Below are positions 50,001-57,347 of a stretch of DNA of 64,000 bases, in pieces; position 1 is the first letter of the stretch; each line of letters opens with the position of its first letter. The position numbers and the translations under genes are program-made. The stretch spans positions 1-64,000 of the forward strand of contig JAEWBF010000066.1 in the NCBI GenBank assembly GCA_023391285.1, in the 5' to 3' direction. The notes beneath the pieces were generated by a model that searched no databases, had not been told where the DNA came from, and saw only the letters and a program-made list of their open reading frames with translations. This stretch comes from Verrucomicrobiota bacterium. Its GTDB lineage: Bacteria; Verrucomicrobiota; Verrucomicrobiia; Opitutales; Opitutaceae.

Positions 50001-52867
50001 AGACGGACCTGTATTCAATTCATCTTCACGGCGGCCAAACCGTCTTCGTCAGCCTGGACCTCGATCCTGAACGCGACGGAACCGGATGGGACGGCTACCT
50101 CGCGATCGCGAAAGATACAGCACCGACTCCGCCCTTCGACTCCTACATCAACGGAAGCGATTTGGTCAGCGATACTCCTCCGAGCTCAGAGGCGATGGTG
50201 TTCACGGCGAAGAGCTCGTCCATCTACTACTTCGAGGTGGGCTCCGTCACTGCAGCGGGGAACTACCAGCTCAGCGTCACGGTGCTCCCCGGCGCAATGG
50301 ATCACGCGGTCGCCACCTACCAAGGCAGCGCGTCACCCATCATCGTTCCCGACGGCGGCCAGGCGGTTTCAACGCTCACCATCGAGAACAGCAGGCGAAT
50401 CGGCAGTGCGAGAGTCGCGATCGATTTGTCGGATGATCTCGCCGGCGACTTGAGGAATCTTGATGTCCACCTCACGTCGCCGCACGGCAGCACGGTTGGC
50501 CTGGTTCGCCACGGTGACGGGTTCTTCTTCGGTGCGATCGACGTCATCCTCGACGACGCCGCGGCTTACGCCATCAGCTTCGAGCCGGATGCCGCGAACA
50601 TCCCCCCGGAAATGAGCAATCTCTTCGGCGTAACGCTGAAGCCGGACCGGCACTCGCGCCTGAGCTGGTTCTCGGGACAGGACGCAAAAGGAGATTGGAA
50701 GCTCACTATCCGCGATCGCGACCAAGATGGCGACGAGTTTACGTTGAACGGCTGGAGCCTCATCATCGCCGAGGACGCGCCGCTCTCGACCGGAGACGTT
50801 CGCGTGCCTCACCTCGAAGCCGACTTCAACACGACCGATGGCGGCTTCACCCACTCGGGAACAAATGACGAATGGGCCCACGGCATTCCCGTAGGTTCGG
50901 TCATCGACTCGGCTCATAGCGGCACCCAGGCGTGGGTGACGGACCTCGCTGGCAACTACGCTACGACCAGCAGTCAAACCCTGACGTCTCCTGCGATCGA
51001 TCTCACGAACGTCGGCGCTTCCGCTCCGGTGCACCTCTCGTGGGCCATGAAATACCAGCTCGCCGACGCGAGCACCACGACCGCCTACGTGGAAGTGGAA
51101 GAAGTCGGCGGCGCAGGTTCGAGTCGCATTGTTTGGCGCTGGCTCGGACCCACCATGCGAGACGAAGGTGTCGGCTCCCTTGGGTTAACCATCGAGAAAT
51201 CTGCCGGCTGGGGCGTTCACCAGGCCGTCATCAGCGAGTTCGCCGGCAAAACCATTCGCCTCAACTTCCACCTCTCGACCGACAACGCCGTCGCGCTCGA
51301 GGGCTGGGCAATCGACGACGTCTCCGTCGTTTCGTATCGCGACGCAGCGAGCAACGCGAACCTCTCGTCGCTCGCGCTGAGTTCCGGCACGCTCTCGCCC
51401 GTGTTCGCGTCCGGCACGACCAGCTACACGGCGACCGTCGCGAACTCGGTTACCAGCGTCACCGTCACCGCCGCGACCGCCGATGCGAATGCCACCATGA
51501 CCGTCAACGGCTCTGCGACCGCATCGGGCGCAGCCAGCGGGTCCATCAACCTGAACGTCGGCGAAAACGTAATCACCACGACCGTCACCGCTGAGGACGG
51601 CGCCACGACCAAGTCCTACACGGCCACGATCACACGCCAGCCGAATTCGAACGCCGATCTGTCGAACCTCGTGCTCAGCACGGGCACACTCACGCCCGCA
51701 TTTGCGTCCGGCACGACCAGCTACACCGCCAACGTAGCGCACGCCAGCACGAGCGTCACGATCACGCCAACGCTCGCGGAAGCCACCGCGACCGTGAAGG
51801 TCAACGGCGTCGCCGTCGCATCCGGTAACGCTACCGCAGCCATCGCGCTCAACGTCGGCGCCAACACCATCACCGTCACCACCACCGCGCAGGACGGCAC
51901 CACGACGAAGACTTACACGATCGTCGTCACGCGCGCCGCCAGCTCCAACGCGGACCTATCCGCCCTCGCCGTCAGTGCAGGGACGCTTTCGCCTGCATTC
52001 GCGTCGAACACGACGAGCTACGCGGCCGGCGTCACTCACGCGACCACAAGCATCACGGTCACACCCACCCCCGCCGACAGCACCGCCACCGTGAAGGTCA
52101 ACGGCACAAACGTGACCTCCGGCAATGCGAGCGGGGCTATAGCTCTTAATGTCGGTGCGAACACAGCCAGCGTCCTCGTCACCGCTCAAGACGGCACCAC
52201 GAAGACCTACACAATCAACGTCACGCGCGCGCCCGGCTCGAACTCCGCCCTTGCGTCGCTGACGTTGAGTGCCGGCACGTTGTCGCCCACCTTCGCCCCC
52301 GGCACCGCCGCTTACACGGCGAGTGTGCCTTATTCGACGGCCTCCGTGGCGGCCACGGCCACCGTGGCGCAATCGGGCGCCACCCTCACGGTGAATGGAC
52401 AGGCCACCGCGTCCGGCACGCCCAGCGCTCCCATCGATCTCGCACCCGGTGCAAACACGATCGACGTGGTGGTCACCGCTCAGGACGGCATCGCCACGAC
52501 AACCTACCAAATTCAAATCGCTCGCGCACTCGGATATCACTCCGCCGACACGGATCAGAACTGGCGCCTGAGCCTCCTTGAGCTCACGCGCGTGATCGAG
52601 CTCTACAACACGCGCGACGGCACCACCCGCACCGGGGCTTACCACACCGACGCGACCACCGAAGATGGTTTTGCCGCCGGCACGGGCACGATCGCGAGTC
52701 ACCATTCCGCGGATACAAACCAGGACGGACGGCTCAGCCTGCTCGAGCTGACCCGCGTGATCGAACTCTACAACACCCGGGAGGGGACGACCCGCACCGG
52801 CGCCTACCACCGCACGGAATCCGAAACCGAAGACGGCTTCGCGCCCGGGGCGTCCGTCAAATCCTGA
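44054..52867 (+). CDS. Giant secreted tail-collar/cadherin/P-domain surface protein
   Basis: About 2,937 residues with a signal peptide ending VLAVASTAFA. Three phage tail-collar (MdpB-like) domains come first (nt 44270-44570, 44670-44950, 45070-45350; each with GEIRLFAF-type start, GGDG-TF-PDLRGR and LP-H-H). Then follow cadherin-like repeats (45400-46290), a LamG-type lectin fold (46350-46940; FEGSMDDVRFWNVART), more cadherin and Ig domains (47060-48425; DAAGNTS), Calx-beta (48430-48770), two DUF11 (48772-49520), two PPC-like domains (49590-50280), a proprotein-convertase P-domain (50310-50775), a MAM-like sandwich (50810-51335), four cadherin-like beta-sandwich repeats (51352-52530), and two EF-hand-like HSADTNQDGRLSLLELTRVI units. 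There is no transmembrane anchor or sortase motif. Adhesion or matrix role is inferred; control by the adjacent LytTR genes is likely. Confidence 0.9.
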   Translation: MLLLSCRLRSFLRAVSTACVLAVASTAFAITTGSAGGGQAFDSSQPTMALTWMIAYQGMIPDADASGADRAAMVGEIRLFAFGSNQELSGWIPCNGQTLSKDIFPALFSIIGTTFGGDGVTTFKAPDLRNRVPMGKGQGSGLTARSLGETGGAETTTLSVANLPVHQHTVNGVFTTTEGQSSPVSNLQPFLVLNFCVEAKTSFEAMGNIRIFAFDFTPGGFVPCDGTSLTISTNASLFSRMGFVFGGNASSTFAVPDLRGRIPVITGNDGVRSYPLGLASGTESFTLTSAQLPAHVHSLSLGSTSLAGMSQPLATMQPYLALRATIMTEGLWLYSDEEPTVGEIRLWATDTSTLADQGWLNCSGQLQGIGAYELLYTLIGTTYGGDGETSFAVPNLIGRSLSQMGTRSLGATWGSETVTLATSHMAAHTHAIANTKPVLRLSAAQSLTFSEDGSGQDIASSLDVVDTDFGQTLTWSASVAPTRGTLSPATRTALAVGTNTPIVPSAITYTPNANQNGSDTFTIQVSDAEDTDTLVFNVTITAVNDEPGAISDVNAATDTVAENATNGATVGITAQATDVDGDTLTYSLTDDAGERFTINASTGVVTVADASLLNYEAATSHSITMQVTDGTTPKTKTFSIAVTNVAPSSPTDANAAANEIAEGSANGTAVGITASAADPHGGTVTYSLSDDAGGRFTIGSSTGIVTVANTSLISRAGATSHTITVRAADAADAASTQTFTINVLAPLNTAPVAGLGTALLLEAANYEGVTVPHATSFNVGAGSFTIEAWFKRTATGEHLVAGKIDNDSGTGWTLDFSNNQLVFRTLEISDTVVSGTVRDPIKITDSNWHHVAAVRDSSANTLRLYVDGMLRNSTAIATVANVNNESPLGIGDMPGYGIPFEGSMDDVRFWNVARTASQIGEYMHAPLTGAESGLIGYWDFEDGTGTVVGDRSGHGHHGTLVNGDGDEWTSGNVAHVVYIPEETTASFRLGGGDDDDGVGIATAVITALPQHGTLTQADGTAISVAGVSLTDLTGNPRRVIYTPQTTHRGADSLTYKVNDGSADSANTVTITLTTYEVNDAPVATDDVLSDVAARSSARTISFATLLANDSTGAEEESAQTLTITAVSNPTGGTVEISGHDLIFTPTSGFTGTASFDYTVRDDGRTNGANDYKTTTGTVSFDITDTTAPDTTIDSTPASVSASSSATFQFSGDDHGGVGVAAFHIQLDGGGFISAVSPVTLNGLSEGPHTFQVRATDFAGNVDATPASYTWTIDITAPAAPIVITPANGSTTNDSTPTYTGTAESSSTVILVVDGSAVGTTTASGDGSWFFTPVVALAVGPHTAKAMAADAAGNISSDSATNTFTVDTTAPSAPVVTAPADGTNTTNLQPVISGVAESNSTVTVIVDGVPIGTTSANASGNWSLTSGSLALGSHTVRATATDAAGNTSPSSNTNSFTVTQPALSISDVSQSEGQSGTTTFTFTVSLSLPAPAGGVTFDIGTADGTATSESDYTTNSLTGQTIAAGNQTYTFNVSVAGDHVPESAETFFVNVTNVTGASVGDAQATGTITNDDTVDLSVTLSDSPDPVVAGTNLTYTISVTNGGSGTASSAALSFTLPTGTTFEALVIPGGWNATVPAVGATGTISASVASLNAGASHSLTVVVGVDVSTVADSITATATVSGADADINAANNTASTTTAIGRLADLSIAIATPAGPAAAGANAAFVATVTNAGPNTATNVVVFVRLSGRASLAAATPSQGTGSVTGNDVLFSAGTIPSGGSATFTLTAAMAPDASPGAGVTAWGVVNSGSLDSNSDDNSVTFESIVGPALNAGLATPLGNVTSGVRVSENIYPAGDADVYSFSGHAGDRVFIATATTASSDETNASRDTLIRVVGSDGVTVLEVDDDDGGLSSTSSSIAGLTLPSDGTYFIVVECLRPEAIIFPYELYVRSQSGTPMAETDASATGQSLTAEGWVAGSLADTSQTDLYSIHLHGGQTVFVSLDLDPERDGTGWDGYLAIAKDTAPTPPFDSYINGSDLVSDTPPSSEAMVFTAKSSSIYYFEVGSVTAAGNYQLSVTVLPGAMDHAVATYQGSASPIIVPDGGQAVSTLTIENSRRIGSARVAIDLSDDLAGDLRNLDVHLTSPHGSTVGLVRHGDGFFFGAIDVILDDAAAYAISFEPDAANIPPEMSNLFGVTLKPDRHSRLSWFSGQDAKGDWKLTIRDRDQDGDEFTLNGWSLIIAEDAPLSTGDVRVPHLEADFNTTDGGFTHSGTNDEWAHGIPVGSVIDSAHSGTQAWVTDLAGNYATTSSQTLTSPAIDLTNVGASAPVHLSWAMKYQLADASTTTAYVEVEEVGGAGSSRIVWRWLGPTMRDEGVGSLGLTIEKSAGWGVHQAVISEFAGKTIRLNFHLSTDNAVALEGWAIDDVSVVSYRDAASNANLSSLALSSGTLSPVFASGTTSYTATVANSVTSVTVTAATADANATMTVNGSATASGAASGSINLNVGENVITTTVTAEDGATTKSYTATITRQPNSNADLSNLVLSTGTLTPAFASGTTSYTANVAHASTSVTITPTLAEATATVKVNGVAVASGNATAAIALNVGANTITVTTTAQDGTTTKTYTIVVTRAASSNADLSALAVSAGTLSPAFASNTTSYAAGVTHATTSITVTPTPADSTATVKVNGTNVTSGNASGAIALNVGANTASVLVTAQDGTTKTYTINVTRAPGSNSALASLTLSAGTLSPTFAPGTAAYTASVPYSTASVAATATVAQSGATLTVNGQATASGTPSAPIDLAPGANTIDVVVTAQDGIATTTYQIQIARALGYHSADTDQNWRLSLLELTRVIELYNTRDGTTRTGAYHTDATTEDGFAAGTGTIASHHSADTNQDGRLSLLELTRVIELYNTREGTTRTGAYHRTESETEDGFAPGASVKS
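51352..52530 (+). repeat. Four tandem cadherin-like beta-sandwich coding repeats
   Basis: Four units of roughly 290-300 bp, each beginning N-S-N-A-D/N-L-S-x-L and containing SGTLSPAFASGTTSYTA, a VKVNG-x-x-x-SG core, and NVGANT-ITVTAQDGTTKTYT. DNA similarity between copies is visible, which points to recent duplication and possible recombinational copy-number change. Confidence 0.8.
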
Positions 52868-52897
52868 ACCATCCTCCCAATTAATCTTTCTCGCGCC

Positions 52898-55753
52898 ATG
52901 AACTTCCTGCGCCTCACCTTTTCCGCATTTGCCGCTCTCGTTGCGGCCTCGCTCCACGCCGCTGGTGGCGCCACCGCCACGCTGACGCCCACGAGCGCCT
53001 ATCTGTTGCCTGGCGGCGGCACCGCGACATTCACCGCGAATGTCGCCGGTTATCCCGGCGACACGTCCGCGATCGGCTGGGAAGTCACGCTCCCCGCGGG
53101 CTGGTCCTACACGGGCGGCACCGGCGAACCCGACGTCAAGCCGACTCCCGGCCAGACCGGCACGCTCGAGTGGGCCTACGTGTCGATCCCGCAAGACGCG
53201 TCGTTCACCTTCACCGCATCGTATCCGTCAAACCTTACATCGAACGCCTCCCTCGCCTCGTCGGTGATCGTGCGCTTCTCCGGCAGCCGCCAAACCGTCA
53301 CGCCCACCGCCGTCACGCTCACGCCCGCCACCGCGCCGACCATCAACAACACGAACCCCGCGCCCGCGACCTACGGTTCGACGCTCTCCTTCAATATCGA
53401 CGCGACGAGCCCCATCGACATCGCCAGCTACGACGCCACCGGCCTGCCACCCGGTCTCACGCGCAACGGTGCCACGATCTCCGGCGCGCCAACTCAAACG
53501 GGCACCTTCGCCGTGACGCTCAAAGCGACGAACGCCGCCGGGACCGCCACGAAAGACATCACGCTCACCGTAAACACCGCCAACGCTTCCATCGCGCTCG
53601 GCAACCTCTCGCACACCTACAACGGTTCACCCAAATCCGCGAGCGCCACCCCGACCCCCGCCGGTCTTCCCGTCACAATCACCTACGACGGCAACGCCAC
53701 TGCTCCGACCAACGCCGGCACCTACGCCGTTGCCGCGACGATCAACAACGGCACGCACACCGCAACTGCTTCGGGCACACTCACAATCACCCGCGCGACG
53801 CCGACGATCACCTTCGCCGACCCCGGCAACGTGCCGCCCAACCAATCCGTCACGCTCGCCGCCAGTTCCACCTCCGGCTCGCCCGTCACCTTCACGCTCC
53901 TTTCCGGCAGCGCGACGCTCTCCGGCTCCACGCTCGCCATCAACGGCACCGGCTCCGTCGTCGTCCGCGCCGCGGTTCCCCAGACGCAAGATTACGAAGC
54001 CGCATTCGCCGATCGCACGATCAACTCCTCGAAGCTCGCGCAAACGATCACCTTCGCTTCGCTCCCCGATCGCCTCACCACCGATGGCCCCTTCGACTTA
54101 AGCGCCACCGCGACCTCCGGTCTCCCCGTCACCTTCACGATTGTATCCGGAAGCCCGGCACAACTTTCCGGCAAAACCGTAACCCTTCTCGGTTCGCCCG
54201 GCTCTGTCACCATCCGTGCCTCCCAATCCGGCAACGATCTCTATCAAGCCGCCCCCAACGTCACCCGCTCTTTCGAAGTTTCCGCCGTCGACGACTTGAT
54301 CTTCTTCGGCAGCTTCTTCTCGAGCTCCAGCCAACCGCTCACTCGCGCCGACGACGCTCGCGTCCACGCACTCACCGACGGCAACGCGAAAGTCGGCGAC
54401 ATCGCCGCGGTGCTTCCCGCTCACTCCGACACCGGCTCGCTCCTCATCGTCGCTCCGGCGATCGGTATCAACGAATTGGTGACGTTCACCCTCGACGCCG
54501 ACGACCGCTTCACCGGGACGATTACGCAAACGTCGCCGACCCTTCGCACACTGACCCTCCGCGGCCAGATCATCGGCACGACCCTCTCCGGCGCAGTCGA
54601 GGGCACCGGCTACAGCTTCACGACCGAAGTCGAGCCGCCCACGGGTCCCTCCGCCGACGCCTCGGGTCTTTACCGCTCCAGCGCCCTCGAAACAAATCAA
54701 GGCACCGTCTACTCGATCGTCGGCTCAAACAACAACGTCCTCGTTCTCGCGATCACGCCGACCCTCACCGTCGGCGGCTCCGCGACGCTCGGCTCCAACG
54801 GCTCCTTCCAACTCCAAGCGTCTAACGTCACACTTCAAGGTGCCGTCGACGCCTCCACGACCACCGTCGCCGGCACGATCATCATTCCGAATCAAAGCCC
54901 GATCGGCTTCGCCGGCCTCGAAACCCGCACCGCACGCACCGATCGTTTGGTCGGTCTCTCCTCCCGCGGTCGCGTCGGCTCCGGTGAAAAAATCTTGATC
55001 TCCGGCCTGGTCATCGGCGGCTCCCAACCGAAGCAAGTCCTCATCCGCGCGATCGGCCCCTCGCTCGTTCCGCTCGGCGTCACCGGCGCCCTCACCGATC
55101 CGCAGATCCGCGTCTTCAAAGGCTCGACGATCATCGCCGAAAACAACGACTGGGGCTCCAACGCCAACCCCGCCGATATCGCGGCCGTCGCGCAACGCGT
55201 CGGCGCCTTCGCGGTCACCTCCGGCAGCAAGGACGCCATCCTCGTCGCCACGCTGCAACCCGGCGCCTACACCGTGCACGTCAGTGGCGGCGAAGGCGTC
55301 GCACTCGCCGAGATCTACGACGCGTCGGAGAATCCCCAAGCCGAGTATCAACGCCTGATCGACATCTCCACGCGCGGCGAAGTCGGCACCGGCGAAAACG
55401 TCCTCATCGGCGGCCTGGTCATCACCGGCAACGCGCCCAAGAAAGTCCTGATCCGCGGTGTCGGCCCCGGTCTCGCCGCACAAGGCGTCGCCGGCCCCCT
55501 CGCCGATCCCGTCCTGAAAGTGTTCCGCCGCTCCGACGAAATCGCGCAAAACGACAACTGGAGCGCCGACGCCACCGCTGCCGCCGCGGTCTCCGCCGCC
55601 GAAACCACCACCGGCGCCTTCCACCTCCAACCCGGCAGCAAAGACGCCGCACTTCTCATGACTCTCGCGCCGGGTCTCTACACCGTCCACGTCGCCGGCG
55701 CCAACAACACCACCGGCGTCGCCCTCGTCGAAATCTACGAAGTGCCCGAGTGA
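52898..55753 (+). CDS. Secreted Ig/MBG-domain protein with tandem C-terminal Opitutales-type repeats
   Basis: A 951-residue exported protein, signal peptide MNFLRLTFSAFAALVAASLH. The order is a cohesin- or Ig-like domain (about 25-150), a putative-Ig domain (PATYGSTLSFNIDATSPIDI, YDATGLPPGLTRNGATISG), an MBG-like domain (LSHTYNGSPKSASATPTPAG), further beta domains, then a central FFGSFFSS region. The C-terminus has two about 125-residue repeats, each starting R-L-x-x-x-S-x-RG-x-VG-x-GE and containing QVLIRAIGPSLVPLGVTGAL, with ENNDW/QNDNW and PGAYTVHV-GVALAEIYD. Those repeats are common on verrucomicrobial secreted proteins; function unknown. It starts 30 bp after the giant surface gene, so it is probably co-transcribed and controlled with it. 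Confidence 0.85.
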   Translation: MNFLRLTFSAFAALVAASLHAAGGATATLTPTSAYLLPGGGTATFTANVAGYPGDTSAIGWEVTLPAGWSYTGGTGEPDVKPTPGQTGTLEWAYVSIPQDASFTFTASYPSNLTSNASLASSVIVRFSGSRQTVTPTAVTLTPATAPTINNTNPAPATYGSTLSFNIDATSPIDIASYDATGLPPGLTRNGATISGAPTQTGTFAVTLKATNAAGTATKDITLTVNTANASIALGNLSHTYNGSPKSASATPTPAGLPVTITYDGNATAPTNAGTYAVAATINNGTHTATASGTLTITRATPTITFADPGNVPPNQSVTLAASSTSGSPVTFTLLSGSATLSGSTLAINGTGSVVVRAAVPQTQDYEAAFADRTINSSKLAQTITFASLPDRLTTDGPFDLSATATSGLPVTFTIVSGSPAQLSGKTVTLLGSPGSVTIRASQSGNDLYQAAPNVTRSFEVSAVDDLIFFGSFFSSSSQPLTRADDARVHALTDGNAKVGDIAAVLPAHSDTGSLLIVAPAIGINELVTFTLDADDRFTGTITQTSPTLRTLTLRGQIIGTTLSGAVEGTGYSFTTEVEPPTGPSADASGLYRSSALETNQGTVYSIVGSNNNVLVLAITPTLTVGGSATLGSNGSFQLQASNVTLQGAVDASTTTVAGTIIIPNQSPIGFAGLETRTARTDRLVGLSSRGRVGSGEKILISGLVIGGSQPKQVLIRAIGPSLVPLGVTGALTDPQIRVFKGSTIIAENNDWGSNANPADIAAVAQRVGAFAVTSGSKDAILVATLQPGAYTVHVSGGEGVALAEIYDASENPQAEYQRLIDISTRGEVGTGENVLIGGLVITGNAPKKVLIRGVGPGLAAQGVAGPLADPVLKVFRRSDEIAQNDNWSADATAAAAVSAAETTTGAFHLQPGSKDAALLMTLAPGLYTVHVAGANNTTGVALVEIYEVPE

Positions 55754-55871
55754 CACGACCTCCCCTGTTTTCGCACCGCTAAATCGCTCTAAGGCATTCA
55801 CCTGATCCTACGCACTTTCCCGGAGTTTGACTCGGCTCCGGCGCACCGGCAGTTTCCGCGGCGTCCGCTTC

Positions 55872-56093
55872 ATGCACATCTCGGCGAATATCATTCGATT
55901 TCCCGAAGCGCCCGCTTCCCTCGCAGAGACGCGCATGTCCGCTTCCGAAACGCCGGCCGAAATCGTCCGGTTCTCGCCTTTGGCGTCGGACAGCTTCGTC
56001 GACGAACGCGCGCAGCACCACGGCCAGTTTCACGCCGCCCACCGCATCGTCGCCCGCCTCGCCGATCAGATCGAAGCCATCGCTTCGCTCTAA
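55872..56093 (+). CDS. Small hypothetical protein
   Basis: A 73-residue protein, MHISANIIRFPEAPASLAET at the start and a His-rich helix DERAQHHGQFHAAHRIVARL near the end. There is no signal peptide and no recognised domain. Third positions are GC-rich as in neighbouring genes, which supports coding. It is preceded by a 118-base gap with no other visible feature and followed by a hairpin repeat at 56103. Function unknown. Confidence 0.5.
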   Translation: MHISANIIRFPEAPASLAETRMSASETPAEIVRFSPLASDSFVDERAQHHGQFHAAHRIVARLADQIEAIASL

Positions 56094-56102
56094 AGTCCGG
56101 AA

Positions 56103-56129
56103 TGTAGGGCGGGGGCTCCCGACCCCGCC
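56103..56129. repeat. TGTAGGGCGGGGGC hairpin repeat
   Basis: TGTAG with arms GGCGGGGGC and GACCCCGCC around TCCC, one mismatch from the perfect copy at 22577. It lies between the convergent small gene and the topoisomerase gene. Confidence 0.85.
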
Positions 56130-56156
56130 GTCTCTGCCCCCGCCGCCCGCGCACCT

Positions 56157-57347
56157 TCACCCACGCCCGCGCTTCTTCTTCTCCGTCTTGATCGACGCCG
56201 CCAACCGCTCCGTCGTCGTCGGCAGCTTCCGCTGCAAGAACCCCAGCACCGCTCGCTCTTCGTCGTTCAGCTCCGCGCGCATCGCCCCCCCGTTTTTGTT
56301 CGCCGCCAGCGCCCGCGCTTTCTCCTTCACCCGCTCGATCGTCAAACCATCGAGATAACTCTCCAACACCACGGGATGAATGTAGCACTTGCGGCACACC
56401 GCCGGGGTGTTGCCGAGCCGCTGCGCGACGGCTTCCACCGCCTGCACTAAATTCTTTTTCGTCTGCGCCTTCGTTTCAGCCTTCTCCAATTCCCGCAGCG
56501 CCACCGCCGCCAGCACCGTGCCCGCCCACGTGCGGAAATCTTTCGCCGAAAACTCTTCGCCGGCGATCTCTCGCAAATATTCGTTCACATCGCTCGATCC
56601 AATTTTCTGCGGCTCGTCGTGGGCGTCGAGATACTGAAACAAATCCTGCCCGGGCAACTCCTGCGCCCGCCGCACGATCGCCGCCAGCCGAGCATCGTGC
56701 AGGTCGATCTCATGCCGCTTGCCGCTCTTCCCCCGGAAATCGAATCGCATCCGTCCGCCCCTTACACGCACATGCCGGTCGCGCATGGTCGTCAGCCCAA
56801 ACGATCGGTTCTGCTTCGCATACTCCTCGTTGCCCACGCGCACGAGCGTCGTCTCCAACAACCGCACCACCGCCGCCAGCACCTTCTCCCGATCCAACTT
56901 CCGCCGCGCCAGATCCTTTGCCACCTGCTTCCGAATGCGCGGCAGCGCTTTTCCAAACGCGATCATCCGTTCGAACTTGGCGCCATCGCGCACCGCCGAC
57001 CAATCCGGATGATACCGATACTGCTTTCGTCCGCGCACGTCGCGGCCCGTCGCTTGAATGTGTCCGTTCGGCCACGGACAAATCCATACCTCCGTCCACG
57101 CCGGCGGAATCGCGAGGCGCTTGATTCGCATGAGCGTATCACGGTCCTTCACCGCTTTCCCGTCCGGCCCGCGGTAACTCACGCGCGTCCCCGCCATCAC
57201 GCGGGCAATCCCCGGCAGATCATCGTTCACATATTTCAATCCCGCCTCTCGCGCCGCTTCGATCGATTCCGGATCCGGCGGCCGCACTGTCCCGTTGCCT
57301 TCGCCGTTCCCTCCCCCGGAATTCTCCCTCCGCTTGGTTGATGTCAT
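56157..57347 (-). CDS. DNA topoisomerase IB
   Basis: A 396-residue eukaryote/poxvirus-type topoisomerase IB, which relaxes supercoils through a 3'-phosphotyrosine. N-terminal domain: GLKYVNDDLPGIARVMAGTR and IKRLAIPPAWTEVWICPWPN with GHIQATGRDVRGRKQYRYHP. Catalytic domain: RVGNEEYAKQNRSFGLTTMR with the conserved Arg/Lys set (GLTTMRDRHVRVRG), KDFRTWAGTVLAAVAL, and the nucleophile Tyr in TPAVCRKCYIHPVVL. A basic C-terminal tail ends the protein. ATG 57347 overlaps a short upstream frame by ATGA. Bacterial copies are often acquired horizontally; composition here does not stand out. Confidence 0.92.
   Translation of the reverse strand: MTSTKRRENSGGGNGEGNGTVRPPDPESIEAAREAGLKYVNDDLPGIARVMAGTRVSYRGPDGKAVKDRDTLMRIKRLAIPPAWTEVWICPWPNGHIQATGRDVRGRKQYRYHPDWSAVRDGAKFERMIAFGKALPRIRKQVAKDLARRKLDREKVLAAVVRLLETTLVRVGNEEYAKQNRSFGLTTMRDRHVRVRGGRMRFDFRGKSGKRHEIDLHDARLAAIVRRAQELPGQDLFQYLDAHDEPQKIGSSDVNEYLREIAGEEFSAKDFRTWAGTVLAAVALRELEKAETKAQTKKNLVQAVEAVAQRLGNTPAVCRKCYIHPVVLESYLDGLTIERVKEKARALAANKNGGAMRAELNDEERAVLGFLQRKLPTTTERLAASIKTEKKKRGRG

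Noticed and set aside
39568..52867. Prophage remnant suggested by tail-collar domains
   Set aside because: No other phage gene (terminase, portal, capsid, integrase) is present, and the collar domains are fused to cadherin, LamG and P-domains with a signal peptide.
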